A DNA stretch of 64,000 bases from Arthrobacter oryzae (GCF_030812315.1 NZ_JAUSSM010000009.1:124001-188000); one strand, 5' to 3'. Shown: positions 1-9,357, numbered from the stretch's first letter. The notes: generated from the sequence alone by a model not told the origin. Numbers and translations: made by a program.

Positions 1-65
1 CTCAAGTAGCGCCCCTGCGGTCCGCCGCCGGGGGCGTACTCAAGCCGGCCGAAAGGATCTGTCCC

Positions 66-413
66 GTGATCACCAAGAACCTTTTTCTGCAGGGCGTCTT
101 CCCCTTCGAGGGAGCGGGACTCGAGAAGCCCGTCCCCATCCACCGGGAACTCGCACACTTCGTTCCGGACGGAATCATCAACCAGACCCTCTACTTCCGG
201 GGCGGCAACTCCAGTTCCGAGCTGATCACCGTGGTCCTGATGCGGGACGGCGTGCCCATGCGGTATTTCCCCATCGGCGCCAAGAGCGACGTCCATGTGC
301 CGCTGCGCGTGGTGGAGGACATCGAGGGCGGGTCCGTCATTGAGGTGTTCCTTTTGGCGGCCAACGGCGTTGCGGGGCACGTGGTGGTCGACCTGGGCAT
401 GGTGGAACACTGA
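66..413 (+). CDS. Small conserved-looking protein coupled to nirB, function unknown
   Basis: A 115-residue protein that I do not recognise. It is rich in short hydrophobic beta-type stretches, with no signal peptide and no membrane segment. The GTG start at 66 has an AAAGGA-type ribosome site just upstream. Its TGA overlaps the ATG of nirB (ATGA), so the two are very probably translated together. That position suggests an accessory role in nitrate/nitrite assimilation, perhaps serving a nitrate reductase encoded upstream of the window, but this rests on position alone. The first 65 bases hold no complete gene. Confidence 0.65.
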   Translation: MITKNLFLQGVFPFEGAGLEKPVPIHRELAHFVPDGIINQTLYFRGGNSSSELITVVLMRDGVPMRYFPIGAKSDVHVPLRVVEDIEGGSVIEVFLLAANGVAGHVVVDLGMVEH

Positions 414-3001
414 TGACAACCGTCGCAGACGAAAACAAGCGCAAGACGCAGCCCAAGACCCAGGCCATCACCCGGCCCAAGACCCAGCCCAGGCACCAAG
501 CGCGTCAGGCGAAGCCAGCCGCCCGCCGTCGGCTGGTGGTGATCGGCAACGGCATGGCCGGGGCCCGTGCGGTGGAGGAGATCCTGGCCCGCGGCGGCGC
601 CGAGCAGTTCAGCATCACCATGTTCGGCGACGAGCCCTACGGCAACTACAACCGGATCATGCTCAGCCACGTCCTCTCCGGCGAGGAAAGCGACGCGGAC
701 ATTTTCCTGAACTCCCTGCACTGGTACCAGGACAACAACATCACCCTGCACGCGGGCGTCCGGGTGGAACGGATCGACCGGTTCACCAAGTACGTCTTCG
801 CCAATAACGGCCACGTTGTTCCCTACGACGTCCTGATCATCGCCACGGGCAGCCAGTCGTTCATTCCGCCGATGGACGGCCTGTACACGCCCAGCGGCTC
901 GATCAAGCCCGGGGTGTTCACGTTCCGCACCATCGACGACACTCGCAACATGGTCCAGCACGCTCAGCAGGATCGTCCCCCGGAGGGAGAACGCAGTGCG
1001 GTAGTCATTGGGGGCGGCCTGTTGGGGCTGGAAGCGGCGCGCGGACTGCAGAGCCACGGCATCGACGTCGACGTGGTGCATTCCGGCGGGCACCTTATGA
1101 ACGCCCAGATGGGACCCGACGGCGGGGCGATCCTCCGCCGGAGCGTGGAGGCCCTGGGCATCCGGGTGCACACAGGGAGCCGTACGACAGCGGTCCTCGG
1201 CGCGGACAAGGTCACCGGCGTGAGGCTGCGGGACCGGCCGGACATCGACTGCGACATGGTGGTGGTGGCCGCCGGGATCCGCCCCAACGTGGATGTCGCC
1301 GTCCTCAGTGGGCTGCACGTGGAGCGCGCCATCGTGGTGGATGACCAGCTGCGGGTGGTGGACGAGGATGACATCTATGCGGTGGGCGAATGCGTCCAGC
1401 ACCGCGGCGAGGTCTACGGGCTGGTGGCGCCGCTGTGGGAGCAGGCCGTTGTGCTCGCCAACCACGTCACCGGCGCGGACTCCACCTCGGCCTACCTCGG
1501 CTCCCGGATCGCCACCAAACTCAAGGTTGCCGGCGTCGAAGTCGCGTCCATGGGCCTGCAGGGCCCGGAACGGGAGACGGACGAACACATCCTGTTCTCC
1601 GAGCCCAGCCGTGGTGTCTTCAAGTCCATCGTCATCCGTGACAACAAGATGGTGGGCGCCACCCTTCTCGGCGACAGCCGCAAGGTGGCCTACCTGACCC
1701 AGGCCTTCGACAAGGGGCTGCCCCTGCCGGAGGAGCGGATCTCGCTGATGTTCGATCTGGGCGGCCCCGCCGAGGAACAAGGCGTGGCCGAGCTCGACGA
1801 CGACGCGCAGGTCTGCAACTGCAACGGCGTCAGCAAGAAATCCCTCGTGGACGTTGTGAAGGGCGGCTGCAACACCGTGGCCGGCGCCATGGATGCCACC
1901 CGGGCCGGTAAGGGCTGCGGGTCCTGCAAGCTGCTGGTGAAGCAGGTGGTGGAATGGGCCGCTGACGGCGCCGTGGAAGAGGATCCCGCCGCCAGCTATT
2001 ACGTGCCGGGCATTCCGCTGGACAAGCCGTCACTGATGGCAGCCATCCGCAAGCAGGGCCTGCGCTCGGTGTCCTCCGTGTTCGCCGCGCTGGCACCCGG
2101 CAGCGCGGAGGACGCGAAATCCAAGATGGGCCTCGCGTCCCTGATGAAGATGATGCTCGCGGACCAGTACATCGACGAGCGGGACGCCCGGTTCATCAAC
2201 GACCGCGTCCACGCGAACATCCAGCGGGACGGCACCTTCTCCGTCGTTCCGCAGATGAAGGGCGGCGTGACGTCCGTCCAGCAGCTGCGCCGGATTGCCG
2301 ACGTCGCCGAAAAGCACAACATCCCGCTGATTAAGCTGACCGGCGGCCAGCGCATCGACCTGCTGGGCGTGCCCAAGGAGGACCTGCCACAGGTGTGGGC
2401 CGACCTGGACATGCCGTCCGGCTATGCCTACGGGAAGAGCTTCCGCACGGTCAAGACCTGCGTGGGCAAGGATTTTTGCCGCTACGGCACCGGCGATTCC
2501 ACCAAGCTGGGGATCGAGATCGAGTCGCGGTTCCAGGGCATCGAGGCGCCGGCCAAACTGAAGCTGGCCGTCTCGGGCTGCCCGCGGAACTGCGCAGAGT
2601 CACTGGTCAAGGACGTGGGCGTGGTGGCCGTGGAAGGTGGCCGCTGGGAACTCTACGTCGGGGGAGCGGCCGGCGCCCACATCCGCAAGGGTGACCTGCT
2701 GGCCACCGTCGATGACCCCGAGGAGGTGAAGGTGCTGACAGGCCGGTTCATGCAGTACTACCGGGAGAACGCCAACTGGCTGGAGCGGACCTACGCGTTT
2801 GTGCCCCGGGTGGGCATCGACCGCATCCGCGCCGTGGTGGTGGACGACACGGAGGGCATCGCGGCCGACCTGGACGCGGCCATGCAGGCTTCCGTGGACA
2901 GCTATGTGGATCCGTGGACCGAGCGCGACGGTCCGCTCACGCCCGGGCAGTTCCGCACCTCGCTGCCGCTCACGGCGCTTCCCCAGGTGCCGGTCCGATG
3001 A
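413..3001 (+). CDS. nirB: Assimilatory nitrite reductase [NAD(P)H], large subunit
   Basis: Catalyses six-electron reduction of nitrite to ammonium with NAD(P)H in the cytoplasm. The 862 residues show the full NirB layout. An FAD/NAD(P) pyridine-nucleotide reductase module comes first, with a GxGxxG fingerprint at 45-50 and a second near 200. A BFD-like [2Fe-2S] domain follows with Cys468, Cys470, Cys502 and Cys505. Last is the sirohaem/[4Fe-4S] nitrite/sulfite reductase module with Cys683, Cys689, Cys723 and Cys727 (SGCPRNC signature). All cluster ligands are present, so the enzyme looks intact. A basic, Gln-rich N-terminal extension of about 40 residues precedes the FAD domain. The gene overlaps its upstream neighbour and nirD by four bases each, so the three form one operon. 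Confidence 0.96.
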   Translation: MTTVADENKRKTQPKTQAITRPKTQPRHQARQAKPAARRRLVVIGNGMAGARAVEEILARGGAEQFSITMFGDEPYGNYNRIMLSHVLSGEESDADIFLNSLHWYQDNNITLHAGVRVERIDRFTKYVFANNGHVVPYDVLIIATGSQSFIPPMDGLYTPSGSIKPGVFTFRTIDDTRNMVQHAQQDRPPEGERSAVVIGGGLLGLEAARGLQSHGIDVDVVHSGGHLMNAQMGPDGGAILRRSVEALGIRVHTGSRTTAVLGADKVTGVRLRDRPDIDCDMVVVAAGIRPNVDVAVLSGLHVERAIVVDDQLRVVDEDDIYAVGECVQHRGEVYGLVAPLWEQAVVLANHVTGADSTSAYLGSRIATKLKVAGVEVASMGLQGPERETDEHILFSEPSRGVFKSIVIRDNKMVGATLLGDSRKVAYLTQAFDKGLPLPEERISLMFDLGGPAEEQGVAELDDDAQVCNCNGVSKKSLVDVVKGGCNTVAGAMDATRAGKGCGSCKLLVKQVVEWAADGAVEEDPAASYYVPGIPLDKPSLMAAIRKQGLRSVSSVFAALAPGSAEDAKSKMGLASLMKMMLADQYIDERDARFINDRVHANIQRDGTFSVVPQMKGGVTSVQQLRRIADVAEKHNIPLIKLTGGQRIDLLGVPKEDLPQVWADLDMPSGYAYGKSFRTVKTCVGKDFCRYGTGDSTKLGIEIESRFQGIEAPAKLKLAVSGCPRNCAESLVKDVGVVAVEGGRWELYVGGAAGAHIRKGDLLATVDDPEEVKVLTGRFMQYYRENANWLERTYAFVPRVGIDRIRAVVVDDTEGIAADLDAAMQASVDSYVDPWTERDGPLTPGQFRTSLPLTALPQVPVR

Positions 3002-3315
3002 ACGCCGGTCACAACCTGGGCCCTGTGGACCAGATCCCGTTCGGGGAGGGCCGGGCGTTCGGCGTGGCCGGCGAACAGGTGGCGGTGTTCCGGCTCCGCG
3101 ACGGCAGCCTCCGGGCGCTGTCCGCTGTGTGCCCGCATAAGGGCGGCCCGATCGCGGACGGCACCATCGACCAGGAGCTGGTCTTGTGCCCGCTGCACCA
3201 GCACGCCTTCAGGCTGGACACGGGCTGCTCCACCACCGGCGCCGAACCTCTGGGCAGCTATGACGTCCAAATGGACAATCACCAGAATATTATTCTGAGA
3301 ATCGCCGCAAGATAG
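2998..3315 (+). CDS. nirD: Nitrite reductase small subunit, Rieske-type
   Basis: Small partner of NirB in the assimilatory nitrite reductase. The ATG at 2998 overlaps the nirB stop as ATGA, which decides the start; a longer in-frame extension would run inside nirB. The product is 105 residues, normal for NirD. It carries a complete Rieske [2Fe-2S] motif: Cys45-x-His47 and Cys64-x2-His67 (CPLH). Some NirD proteins, such as the enterobacterial type, lack these ligands, so this one probably binds a cluster. It is the last gene of the operon. Confidence 0.93.
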   Translation: MNAGHNLGPVDQIPFGEGRAFGVAGEQVAVFRLRDGSLRALSAVCPHKGGPIADGTIDQELVLCPLHQHAFRLDTGCSTTGAEPLGSYDVQMDNHQNIILRIAAR

Positions 3316-3418
3316 AGAAATTTATTCGGCATAACACCTTCCAACTGTTGTCTGCGTCACGGACGGTTCCGCGCGCCTTGTAAGCTAGGTAGGCCGCGCG
3401 AACCTTCGACGCCCCGAG

Positions 3419-3479
3419 AGTTTTCGTCCAGATAATTCCCCCAAACGAGGGATGAACCCGAATTATGTGGACTAAAACT
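3419..3479. repeat. Diverged copy of a dispersed palindromic repeat
   Basis: Two 19-base arms (3419-3437 and 3461-3479) are inverted repeats matching at 17 of 19 positions. The arms read AGTTTTCGTCCAGATAATT and the complement of AATTATGTGGACTAAAACT. The arm sequence resembles those of the better copies at 11014-11076 and 22186-22248. It lies between nirD and the permease gene, in the permease leader region. Confidence 0.6.
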
Positions 3480-3523
3480 TTGCGTTCCGGTGCCGGCCAT
3501 CCCCCGACCCACAAGGAACAGTT

Positions 3524-4984
3524 GTGCCACAAAGTACCCCCACAGAACTCGCGAGCCCGACGGCGCAATCCGCCGTCGTCGACTCCACCCTTAGCGCCGA
3601 GGGCTACAAGAAGTCCCTGAGCGGCCGCCAGGTCACCATGATCGCCATGGGCGGCGCCATCGGCGTCGGCCTTTTCATGGGTGCCGGCGGACGCCTGGCC
3701 TCCACGGGCCCCGCGCTGATCTTCTCCTACGCCATTGCCGGCGTCATCGCCTACCTGCTGATGCGCGCCCTGGGCGAACTCATCATGTACCGCCAGACGT
3801 CGGGCTCCTTCGTCAGCTATGCCGGCGAAATGTTCGGCAAGAAGGGCGCGTACCTGTCCGGCTGGATGTACTTCATCAACTGGGCCATGACCGGCATCGC
3901 CGAGCTCATCGCGATCGGACTGTACTTCCAGTTCTTTTTCCCCAACGTGCCTGTTGAACTGTCCGCCATCGCAGCGCTGCTGCTGCTCGTGGGCGTCAAC
4001 CTGCTGAGCGTCAAGGCGTTCGGCGAGTTCGAATTCTGGGCCTCCTGCCTCAAGGTGGGCGCCATCGTGATCTTCCTGGCCGTGGGCACCTTCATGGTGG
4101 TCACCAACGCCCAGGTGGGCGACGGCAACGCTTCCGTCAGCAACCTGTTCGCAGCCGAAGGCGGAATGTTCCCCAAGGGTGCGCTGGTCATGATCCTGGT
4201 CCTGAACGCCGTGATCTTCGCCTACAACGGCATTGAGCTCGTCGGCATCACGGCCGGCGAAATGCAGGACCCGGCCAAGGAAGTGCCCAAGGCAATCCGC
4301 GCCGTCGTCTTCCGCATCGTGGTGTTCTACGTCGGTTCCGTGACCCTCCTGGCCATGCTGCTGCCATCGGACCAGTACGTGGCCGGCACCTCCCCGTTCG
4401 TCACCGTATTCGGCCAGATGGGCCTCGGCTGGATGGGCGATGTCATGAACATGATAGTCATCACCGCCGCGCTGTCCTCCTGCAACTCGGGCCTGTACTC
4501 GATCGGCCGGATCTTCCGCACGATGGCCAACAACGGGCACGCTCCGGAGTGGCTGACCCGGATGTCCAAGAGCCACGTGCCGTACGCCGCCATCCTGGCC
4601 ATCGGCGCCGTGTACCTCGTCGGCATTCTGCTGAACATCTGGCTCGGCGGCTCACACGCGTTCGACCTCGCCCTCAACTCCGCGTCGATCGGCGTGATCT
4701 TTACCTGGGGTGCCATCTTCGCCAGCCAGATCGCGCTGCGCAAGAAGAAGGGCAAGGTCTCCTCCCTGCCCGCGCCGGGCGGAACCTGGAGCAGCTGGGC
4801 CGGCCTGATTGCACTGCTGGCCATCACGGTGCTGATTGGCTTCGACACCATGACCAGCAAGACCGGCGAGGTCTTCCACCTCGGCCTCTGGACCCTGGCC
4901 ACCATCCCGTTCTTCGCCCTGGTGCTGTGGCTCGGGTGGCAGAAGGTCCGGAACAACGAACCGAAGAGCGAGCTCTTCAGCTAG
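3524..4984 (+). CDS. ansP: Amino-acid permease, AAT family, probably L-asparagine permease
   Basis: A 486-residue integral membrane protein of the amino acid-polyamine-organocation superfamily, predicted to import an amino acid by proton symport. The family signature begins near residue 40 (GGAIGVGLFMGAGGRL) and is followed by about 12 hydrophobic segments. The stretch SGSFVSYAGE and the GWMYFINWAMT segment resemble actinobacterial L-asparagine permeases more than GABA or aromatic permeases, so AnsP is the best guess; substrate is not proven. The start is a GTG at 3524, in-frame with an untypically polar N-terminal region of about 30 residues. It follows nirBD by 208 bases and may have its own promoter. 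Confidence 0.75.
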   Translation: MPQSTPTELASPTAQSAVVDSTLSAEGYKKSLSGRQVTMIAMGGAIGVGLFMGAGGRLASTGPALIFSYAIAGVIAYLLMRALGELIMYRQTSGSFVSYAGEMFGKKGAYLSGWMYFINWAMTGIAELIAIGLYFQFFFPNVPVELSAIAALLLLVGVNLLSVKAFGEFEFWASCLKVGAIVIFLAVGTFMVVTNAQVGDGNASVSNLFAAEGGMFPKGALVMILVLNAVIFAYNGIELVGITAGEMQDPAKEVPKAIRAVVFRIVVFYVGSVTLLAMLLPSDQYVAGTSPFVTVFGQMGLGWMGDVMNMIVITAALSSCNSGLYSIGRIFRTMANNGHAPEWLTRMSKSHVPYAAILAIGAVYLVGILLNIWLGGSHAFDLALNSASIGVIFTWGAIFASQIALRKKKGKVSSLPAPGGTWSSWAGLIALLAITVLIGFDTMTSKTGEVFHLGLWTLATIPFFALVLWLGWQKVRNNEPKSELFS

Positions 4985-5006
4985 GGCTTTACACCCAAGA
5001 GGTACG

Positions 5007-5049
5007 ACGACGGCGGCGGTCACCTTCCCGAGGTGGCCGCCGCCGTCGT
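5007..5049. terminator. Strong bidirectional hairpin terminator between convergent genes
   Basis: An 18-base-pair stem (5007-5024 with 5032-5049), perfect apart from one G-T wobble, encloses a 7-base loop. It lies between the permease and the convergent secreted-protein gene. There is no long T-run, as is common in high-G+C actinobacteria. Confidence 0.75.
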
Positions 5050-5061
5050 AATGTCAGCAAA

Positions 5062-5601
5062 TTAGCCGAGGCTGTACCAGGCCGTCCCGTTATAGGTGAC
5101 CTCAAGGCCGCCGCCGGACTCGGTTGTCAGGGCGTTCCCATCGTAGACAAAGCCGCTCGGATCAGCGGGGCAGGTACCCACGGCAGGGCCGTCGGTTTCC
5201 AGCGTCGGGGTGCCCTCGTAGCCTTGAAGGTAGAAGCCGGTAATCGCGCCGTCCTTGCCCTTGGAGTTATCCCTGGCAACCGTGGTCACGAGGCCCTGAA
5301 CGCTCGTAGTGGTGTTACGCTGCTGCACGATTTCCTTGGTCTCGCCGGTGCCGATCTCAAACGTCTTCGTACAGGTCCACGTCGTCTCGCTCACGGAGTC
5401 CACCCGGAAATCGACGGTTGAAGCGTGGGTCTGGAGTGCCTTGTTGTTCCAGTCGAATACAGTCTGGACATCGCCCTTGCCAACAAAGCCGGTGCCTGTG
5501 GCCGGGTCGAACGTAACAATGGCCGCTGCCGGTGAGGCAAGGGCCAATGATGCCGCGAAGGCCGCCCCAGCGGCTGAAAGCACAAACGTTTTCTTTCTCA
5601 T
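5062..5601 (-). CDS. Secreted protein of unknown function
   Basis: A 179-residue protein with a clear Sec signal peptide: MRKK, a hydrophobic Ala-rich core and a probable signal-peptidase-I site after SPAAA near residue 27. The mature part is about 150 residues, rich in Thr, Gly and Val. It has two cysteines (in TWTCTK and VGTCPAD) that could form one disulfide. I do not recognise a domain; a beta-sandwich fold would fit. An AAGGGGA ribosome site lies upstream. The gene diverges from the LuxR-type regulator at 5847 across a 245-base gap. Confidence 0.75.
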   Translation of the reverse strand: MRKKTFVLSAAGAAFAASLALASPAAAIVTFDPATGTGFVGKGDVQTVFDWNNKALQTHASTVDFRVDSVSETTWTCTKTFEIGTGETKEIVQQRNTTTSVQGLVTTVARDNSKGKDGAITGFYLQGYEGTPTLETDGPAVGTCPADPSGFVYDGNALTTESGGGLEVTYNGTAWYSLG

Positions 5602-5846
5602 GAGACCAATTCCCCTTTAGATGTTGCCCAGGCGCCGATCGCCAAGGCATGCACGGAGCCCAGAAACTCCGCTACTGGAGTGTACGAATGAGGCTGAAGG
5701 CAACACCCGAGTAAGCAGTACTCGACTTTTCACTCGGTGTTACTTGGAGAATAGGTCCGGCTCAGGTGCAGGCCCACGCCGCCGTCATATTGCTTGGGCG
5801 CCGGGGGGGCTATGGGTCCGGCTGGCACCGGGAGGAGAATGAACCC

Positions 5847-7508
5847 ATGGTCGACAGCACCGTGTCCACAGGCCTTGCAGAGGGCAGGCGCCTTCTCGCA
5901 GCAAACAACTGGGCAGACGCGGCCGTGGCGTTCGAATCCGTTCTGGCTTGCAGCGACGACCCCGAGGCCCATGACGGCTTGGCGAGCGCCACGTGGTGGC
6001 TTCGCGACGTCGACAGGGCCATCGCCGAGAGAACGACGGCCTACACAGGCTTTCGCCGGCTGGGCGAAGACGCCCTGGCGTTCCGGGCGGCCATCTGGCT
6101 GGCTCGAGAATTTTCAGAGGCCGTGGGCAACGAGTCCGTCAGCCGCGGCTGGCTGGCACGGGCCGAAGGCCTTGCCGCCAAACTGCCGCCCGGCGTCGAA
6201 CGCGGCTGGCTCGCCGTTACCCGGGGCCTTCTCGGGGTCGACCCGGCAGCGGCGCGCGACGACGCCCAGGCGGCGCTGGATGTTGCGCGCAGCAGCGCCG
6301 ATCCGGATCTCGAGGCAATGGCCCTGGCCCTCCTCGGTCTCGGCACAATCGCCGCCGGCAACGTACCGGACGGGATGACGCTCCTCGACGAGGCGATGGT
6401 TGTGGTGACTGCCAGCGAGCTACAGGACGCCATGGTTTTCGGCGACGTCTGCTGCATGGTGACGCGGGCCAGCGAGGAGGCGTGTGACACCTCGCGGCTG
6501 CGCCAGTGGAACAAGACCGTCATGCGCTACATGGAAAACACGGGACACCCTGCGCTGCTCGAGTTCTGCGGCACATGCTGTGCGGAGATCCTCCTCTCCA
6601 CCGGTGACATCGCAAAAGCCGAAGCGTGGCTCACAAAGACATTGCATGAGCTTGATCAGGGCGGGCATCGCTCCCGGTGCGTGCACCCGGCCGCCAAGCT
6701 CGCCGAACTCCGGCTGCTCCAGGGCCGCGTTGAGGACGCCGGAAGGCTGCTCTCAGGTTTCGAAGGGCGCCCCGACGCTTTAAGGGCGACGGCGGCAGTG
6801 CGGCTGGCGTCCGGCGACACGGCCGTGGCGGCGGCGCTCCTGCACAGGCGGATCCGCCAGACCGGCGGGGGACTCCTTGCAGTTCCGCTGCTGGCACTGC
6901 TGGCCGACGTCCAACTGGTTCAAGGAACTCCAGACCAGGCCATGGCAACGGCCGCACGCCTGGATGATGTCGCCTCGGCCACCCACTGGCCGCGGGCTAT
7001 TGCGGCGTCACATCTGACGGCTGGTCGCGCCGCGGCCGCCGCGGGAAGCATTACATTGGCGCAGGAACGCCTGGACACGGCCATAGCGAGCTATGACGAG
7101 CTGAACATGCCGCTCGAGGCGGCTCAGGCGCGCCTCTCCCTGGCAGAGGCCCTGCGCCTGTCGGACCGCGATATGGCGGTGCATGAAGCCGGCATAGCAC
7201 TGGCGGTCTTCGACGATGCGGGTGCCGCAGGAATGGCAGACCAGGCTTCCGCGCTCCTGCGCTCCCTCGGCGGGCCGGCGCGTACAGGCCCCAAAGCTCT
7301 CGGGCTTCTGTCGCGGCGGGAATCCGAGGTGCTCACGCTGCTGGCGGAGGCATTGACGAATGCAGAAATTGCAGACCGGCTGTTCATCAGCGCCAAGACC
7401 GCCGAACACCATGTGAGCAACGTTCTGGCCAAACTGCAGCTGCGCAATCGCGCCGAAGCTGCAGCCTTCGCCCTGCGCCACACCCGGCCCGAACCGGGCA
7501 GTAAATAG
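5847..7508 (+). CDS. TPR-type transcriptional regulator with C-terminal LuxR HTH
   Basis: A 553-residue regulator. Most of the length is helical with TPR-like repeats (pairs of Ala-rich helices, LLxxG and AxA spacing). The final ~60 residues (about 490-550) form a LuxR/GerE-type helix-turn-helix: SRRESEVLTLLAEALTNAEI, then ISAKTAEHHVSNVLAKL. No receiver domain or ATPase motif is visible. The start was placed at ATG 5847 because GGAGGAG lies nine bases upstream; the open frame extends further without a ribosome site. The downstream SRPBCC and cupin genes run in the same direction and may be targets. A similarly built regulator lies at 15155-16804. Confidence 0.82.
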   Translation: MVDSTVSTGLAEGRRLLAANNWADAAVAFESVLACSDDPEAHDGLASATWWLRDVDRAIAERTTAYTGFRRLGEDALAFRAAIWLAREFSEAVGNESVSRGWLARAEGLAAKLPPGVERGWLAVTRGLLGVDPAAARDDAQAALDVARSSADPDLEAMALALLGLGTIAAGNVPDGMTLLDEAMVVVTASELQDAMVFGDVCCMVTRASEEACDTSRLRQWNKTVMRYMENTGHPALLEFCGTCCAEILLSTGDIAKAEAWLTKTLHELDQGGHRSRCVHPAAKLAELRLLQGRVEDAGRLLSGFEGRPDALRATAAVRLASGDTAVAAALLHRRIRQTGGGLLAVPLLALLADVQLVQGTPDQAMATAARLDDVASATHWPRAIAASHLTAGRAAAAAGSITLAQERLDTAIASYDELNMPLEAAQARLSLAEALRLSDRDMAVHEAGIALAVFDDAGAAGMADQASALLRSLGGPARTGPKALGLLSRRESEVLTLLAEALTNAEIADRLFISAKTAEHHVSNVLAKLQLRNRAEAAAFALRHTRPEPGSK

Positions 7509-7581
7509 GGGAATCCCCCCATCCTTTCGGTTCTGCGGCGGCGCATTATTGCGGTATCAGGAAGTCCGCAGGAGGTGCGAC

Positions 7582-8130
7582 ATGACACGGCAAATGGCAG
7601 CGGCCAATGTCCTCAAACACGAGCTGGTGGTGACAGTCTGGCGGAAGTCCACGGCCCAGGCCGATGTCGTATTCGATACCCTCGCCGACCTGTCGGGTCA
7701 TCCCGGCTGGGGAGGTGCCGAGGCATCAACGCTCTTGTCCGTGGATGCTCCGGCGGGTCCGGCCATAGCAGGGGTGGAGTTCACTTCGACGTCGGAGGAC
7801 GCTATCTGCCGAATCTGGGATTCTTCGGTGGTCACGCAAGCCGTCCGGCCGGCCACCTTCGAGAAGGTCACAGAGTCCAGGCTGGAGACAAAGCGGAAAG
7901 GGTCTCCGGCGCAATGGCTCATGGTGCACCGCTACGAGGTTGAGCCGGACGGAGACCGGAGCAAGATCACCTACACGTGCCGGCTGGTCCGCGCGAACGC
8001 ATTGCCGGGTTCACTGGCTCTCTACGGAATTCCGGTCCTGCGCTCGCTCGCATCCCGTGAGTGGGCGCGCCCCAGCCGGGCTGGACTGCGACGGCTCGTG
8101 GCGGCGGCAGAGGCCAAACCGCGGGCCTGA
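7582..8130 (+). CDS. SRPBCC (START/Bet v1-like) family protein
   Basis: A 182-residue soluble protein with the SRPBCC helix-grip pattern: an early strand ending in VWRKSTAQADVVFDTLADL, a tryptophan-containing HPGWGG turn, and a long C-terminal helix. Such proteins bind hydrophobic ligands or act as cyclases; the ligand here is unknown. The ATG at 7582 has GGAGG six bases upstream. It lies 73 bases after the LuxR-type regulator and before a cupin gene, so a three-gene unit is possible. Confidence 0.75.
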   Translation: MTRQMAAANVLKHELVVTVWRKSTAQADVVFDTLADLSGHPGWGGAEASTLLSVDAPAGPAIAGVEFTSTSEDAICRIWDSSVVTQAVRPATFEKVTESRLETKRKGSPAQWLMVHRYEVEPDGDRSKITYTCRLVRANALPGSLALYGIPVLRSLASREWARPSRAGLRRLVAAAEAKPRA

Positions 8131-8188
8131 CCCGCACTTACCAAGGCAGATTCTTACCAAGGCACAAATTCAAGGAAGGAACAGGACA

Positions 8189-8557
8189 ATGGCAAAGCTA
8201 GCGCGAGACGATTCGACAGCACGCACGGAAAGCATGACAGGCTACGAGGGCCGCTTTCGGGAGGCGGATGGCTATACCCTCGCCTTTGAGAATTTCGAAG
8301 AGGGCGGCGACTTCACGCCGTACTACCGGGGCCTGCCGGACGATCTGTGCCAGAGCCACCACTGGGGCTACGTCATCCGCGGGCGGCTCATCATGCACAC
8401 GCCCGCAGGAGACGAAATCATCCAGGCCGGCGAGGCGTACTACGCCGCGCCGGGACACACGGACGAGCTCGATCCCGGGACGGAGCTGGTCGAGTTCAGC
8501 CCGACCGATGAACTGGCCCGCACGCTCGAGGTTGTGGCGAAAAACCTCGAGGCGTAA
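8189..8557 (+). CDS. Cupin-domain protein
   Basis: A 122-residue single-domain protein. The motif HHWGYVIRGRLIMHTPAGDE, followed by IIQAGEAYYAAPGHTDEL, fits the two cupin motifs, with His residues placed to bind a metal ion. Function cannot be inferred beyond a small-molecule-binding or isomerase/oxygenase-type cupin. The start is ATG 8189, preceded by AAGGAAGGA. It is the last gene of the run that starts with the regulator at 5847. Confidence 0.75.
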   Translation: MAKLARDDSTARTESMTGYEGRFREADGYTLAFENFEEGGDFTPYYRGLPDDLCQSHHWGYVIRGRLIMHTPAGDEIIQAGEAYYAAPGHTDELDPGTELVEFSPTDELARTLEVVAKNLEA

Positions 8558-8573
8558 GGCCTAAACCAGCAAG

Positions 8574-8619
8574 GCGAACGGACACATCGGCCCCCTGCGA
8601 AGACCTCAAGTCCGTTCGC
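8574..8619. terminator. Inverted repeat between convergent genes
   Basis: GCGAACGGAC at 8574-8583 pairs perfectly with GTCCGTTCGC at 8610-8619 across a 26-base loop. It sits between the cupin gene and the convergent hydrolase. The long loop makes termination less certain than for other hairpins in the window. Confidence 0.45.
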
Positions 8620-8631
8620 GCGCCCCGGAGC

Positions 8632-9357
8632 TCAGTCCTTCAGGTACCGGGCGAAGTGGTCCTCGATCCGCTGCCAGGCTTCCGCGGCCGCTTCCGGGTC
8701 CGGCTTGATGCCCATCACCCGGAACAGTGGCCGCAGCGGCCGGGGACCTTCCTCGGCGTCGTTCATAAACGCGTGGCCGGCGCCTTCGAATTCCTTGACG
8801 TCATGCTCGATGCCGAGCGTTTCCAGCGTGGCTTCGAGTTTCGCCGCGGCCCCGGGCAGGGTGCGGTCCTTCTTGCCGAAGTTGCCCAGCATCGGGCACG
8901 CACCCAGCAGGGCTTCCTCGGGGTGCCTGGGCAGCCTGCCGTAGTTGACGGCGGCGGCATCGAAGCCGTTCCTGGCGACCATTAGGGCGAAGCCGCCGCC
9001 CATGCAAAAGCCGATCACACCGATCTTGCCATTGGTCCGGCCGGAGTTTTCGAGCCAGGCCTGCGCCTTGGCCAGGTCCGTGAACGCCTTGCCGGAGCCG
9101 GACAGCAGCGACCTCATGGTGGACACCAGGCAGCTGCGGGAACCGCCGTCGCTGAAGAGGTCCACCGCCAGCGTCAGGAATCCGGCCGCTGCCAGCCGGT
9201 CAGCCTGGCGCCGGGCAATATCGTTGAGCCCGAACGCCTCGTGGATCATCAGGACGGCGGGGAACGGACCCGGTCCCGCAGGTTCCGCGAGGTAGCCGCG
9301 CAGGTTCCGGCCGTTCTCCGCGGCAGTGCCGGCCTCGCTGAGGTCGATGATCGTCAT
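8632..9357 (-). CDS. Dienelactone hydrolase family protein
   Basis: A 241-residue alpha/beta-hydrolase of the dienelactone hydrolase family, cytoplasmic. The nucleophile elbow reads GFCMGG with Cys118; Asp164 (GKKDRTLPG) and His195 (GAGHAF) complete a Cys-Asp-His triad typical of the family. Start ATG 9357 has AGGAAAGG upstream; an earlier in-frame ATG lacks such a site. Members open dienelactone in chlorocatechol degradation, but many homologues have other ester or lactone substrates, and no ortho-cleavage genes lie nearby. The substrate is therefore open. Confidence 0.85.
   Translation of the reverse strand: MTIIDLSEAGTAAENGRNLRGYLAEPAGPGPFPAVLMIHEAFGLNDIARRQADRLAAAGFLTLAVDLFSDGGSRSCLVSTMRSLLSGSGKAFTDLAKAQAWLENSGRTNGKIGVIGFCMGGGFALMVARNGFDAAAVNYGRLPRHPEEALLGACPMLGNFGKKDRTLPGAAAKLEATLETLGIEHDVKEFEGAGHAFMNDAEEGPRPLRPLFRVMGIKPDPEAAAEAWQRIEDHFARYLKD

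Noticed and set aside
191..1780. Long open frame on the minus strand opposite nirB
   Set aside because: It is a shadow of nirB caused by G/C at third codon positions; no domain, no ribosome site, and His/Asp/Arg-rich composition typical of antisense frames.
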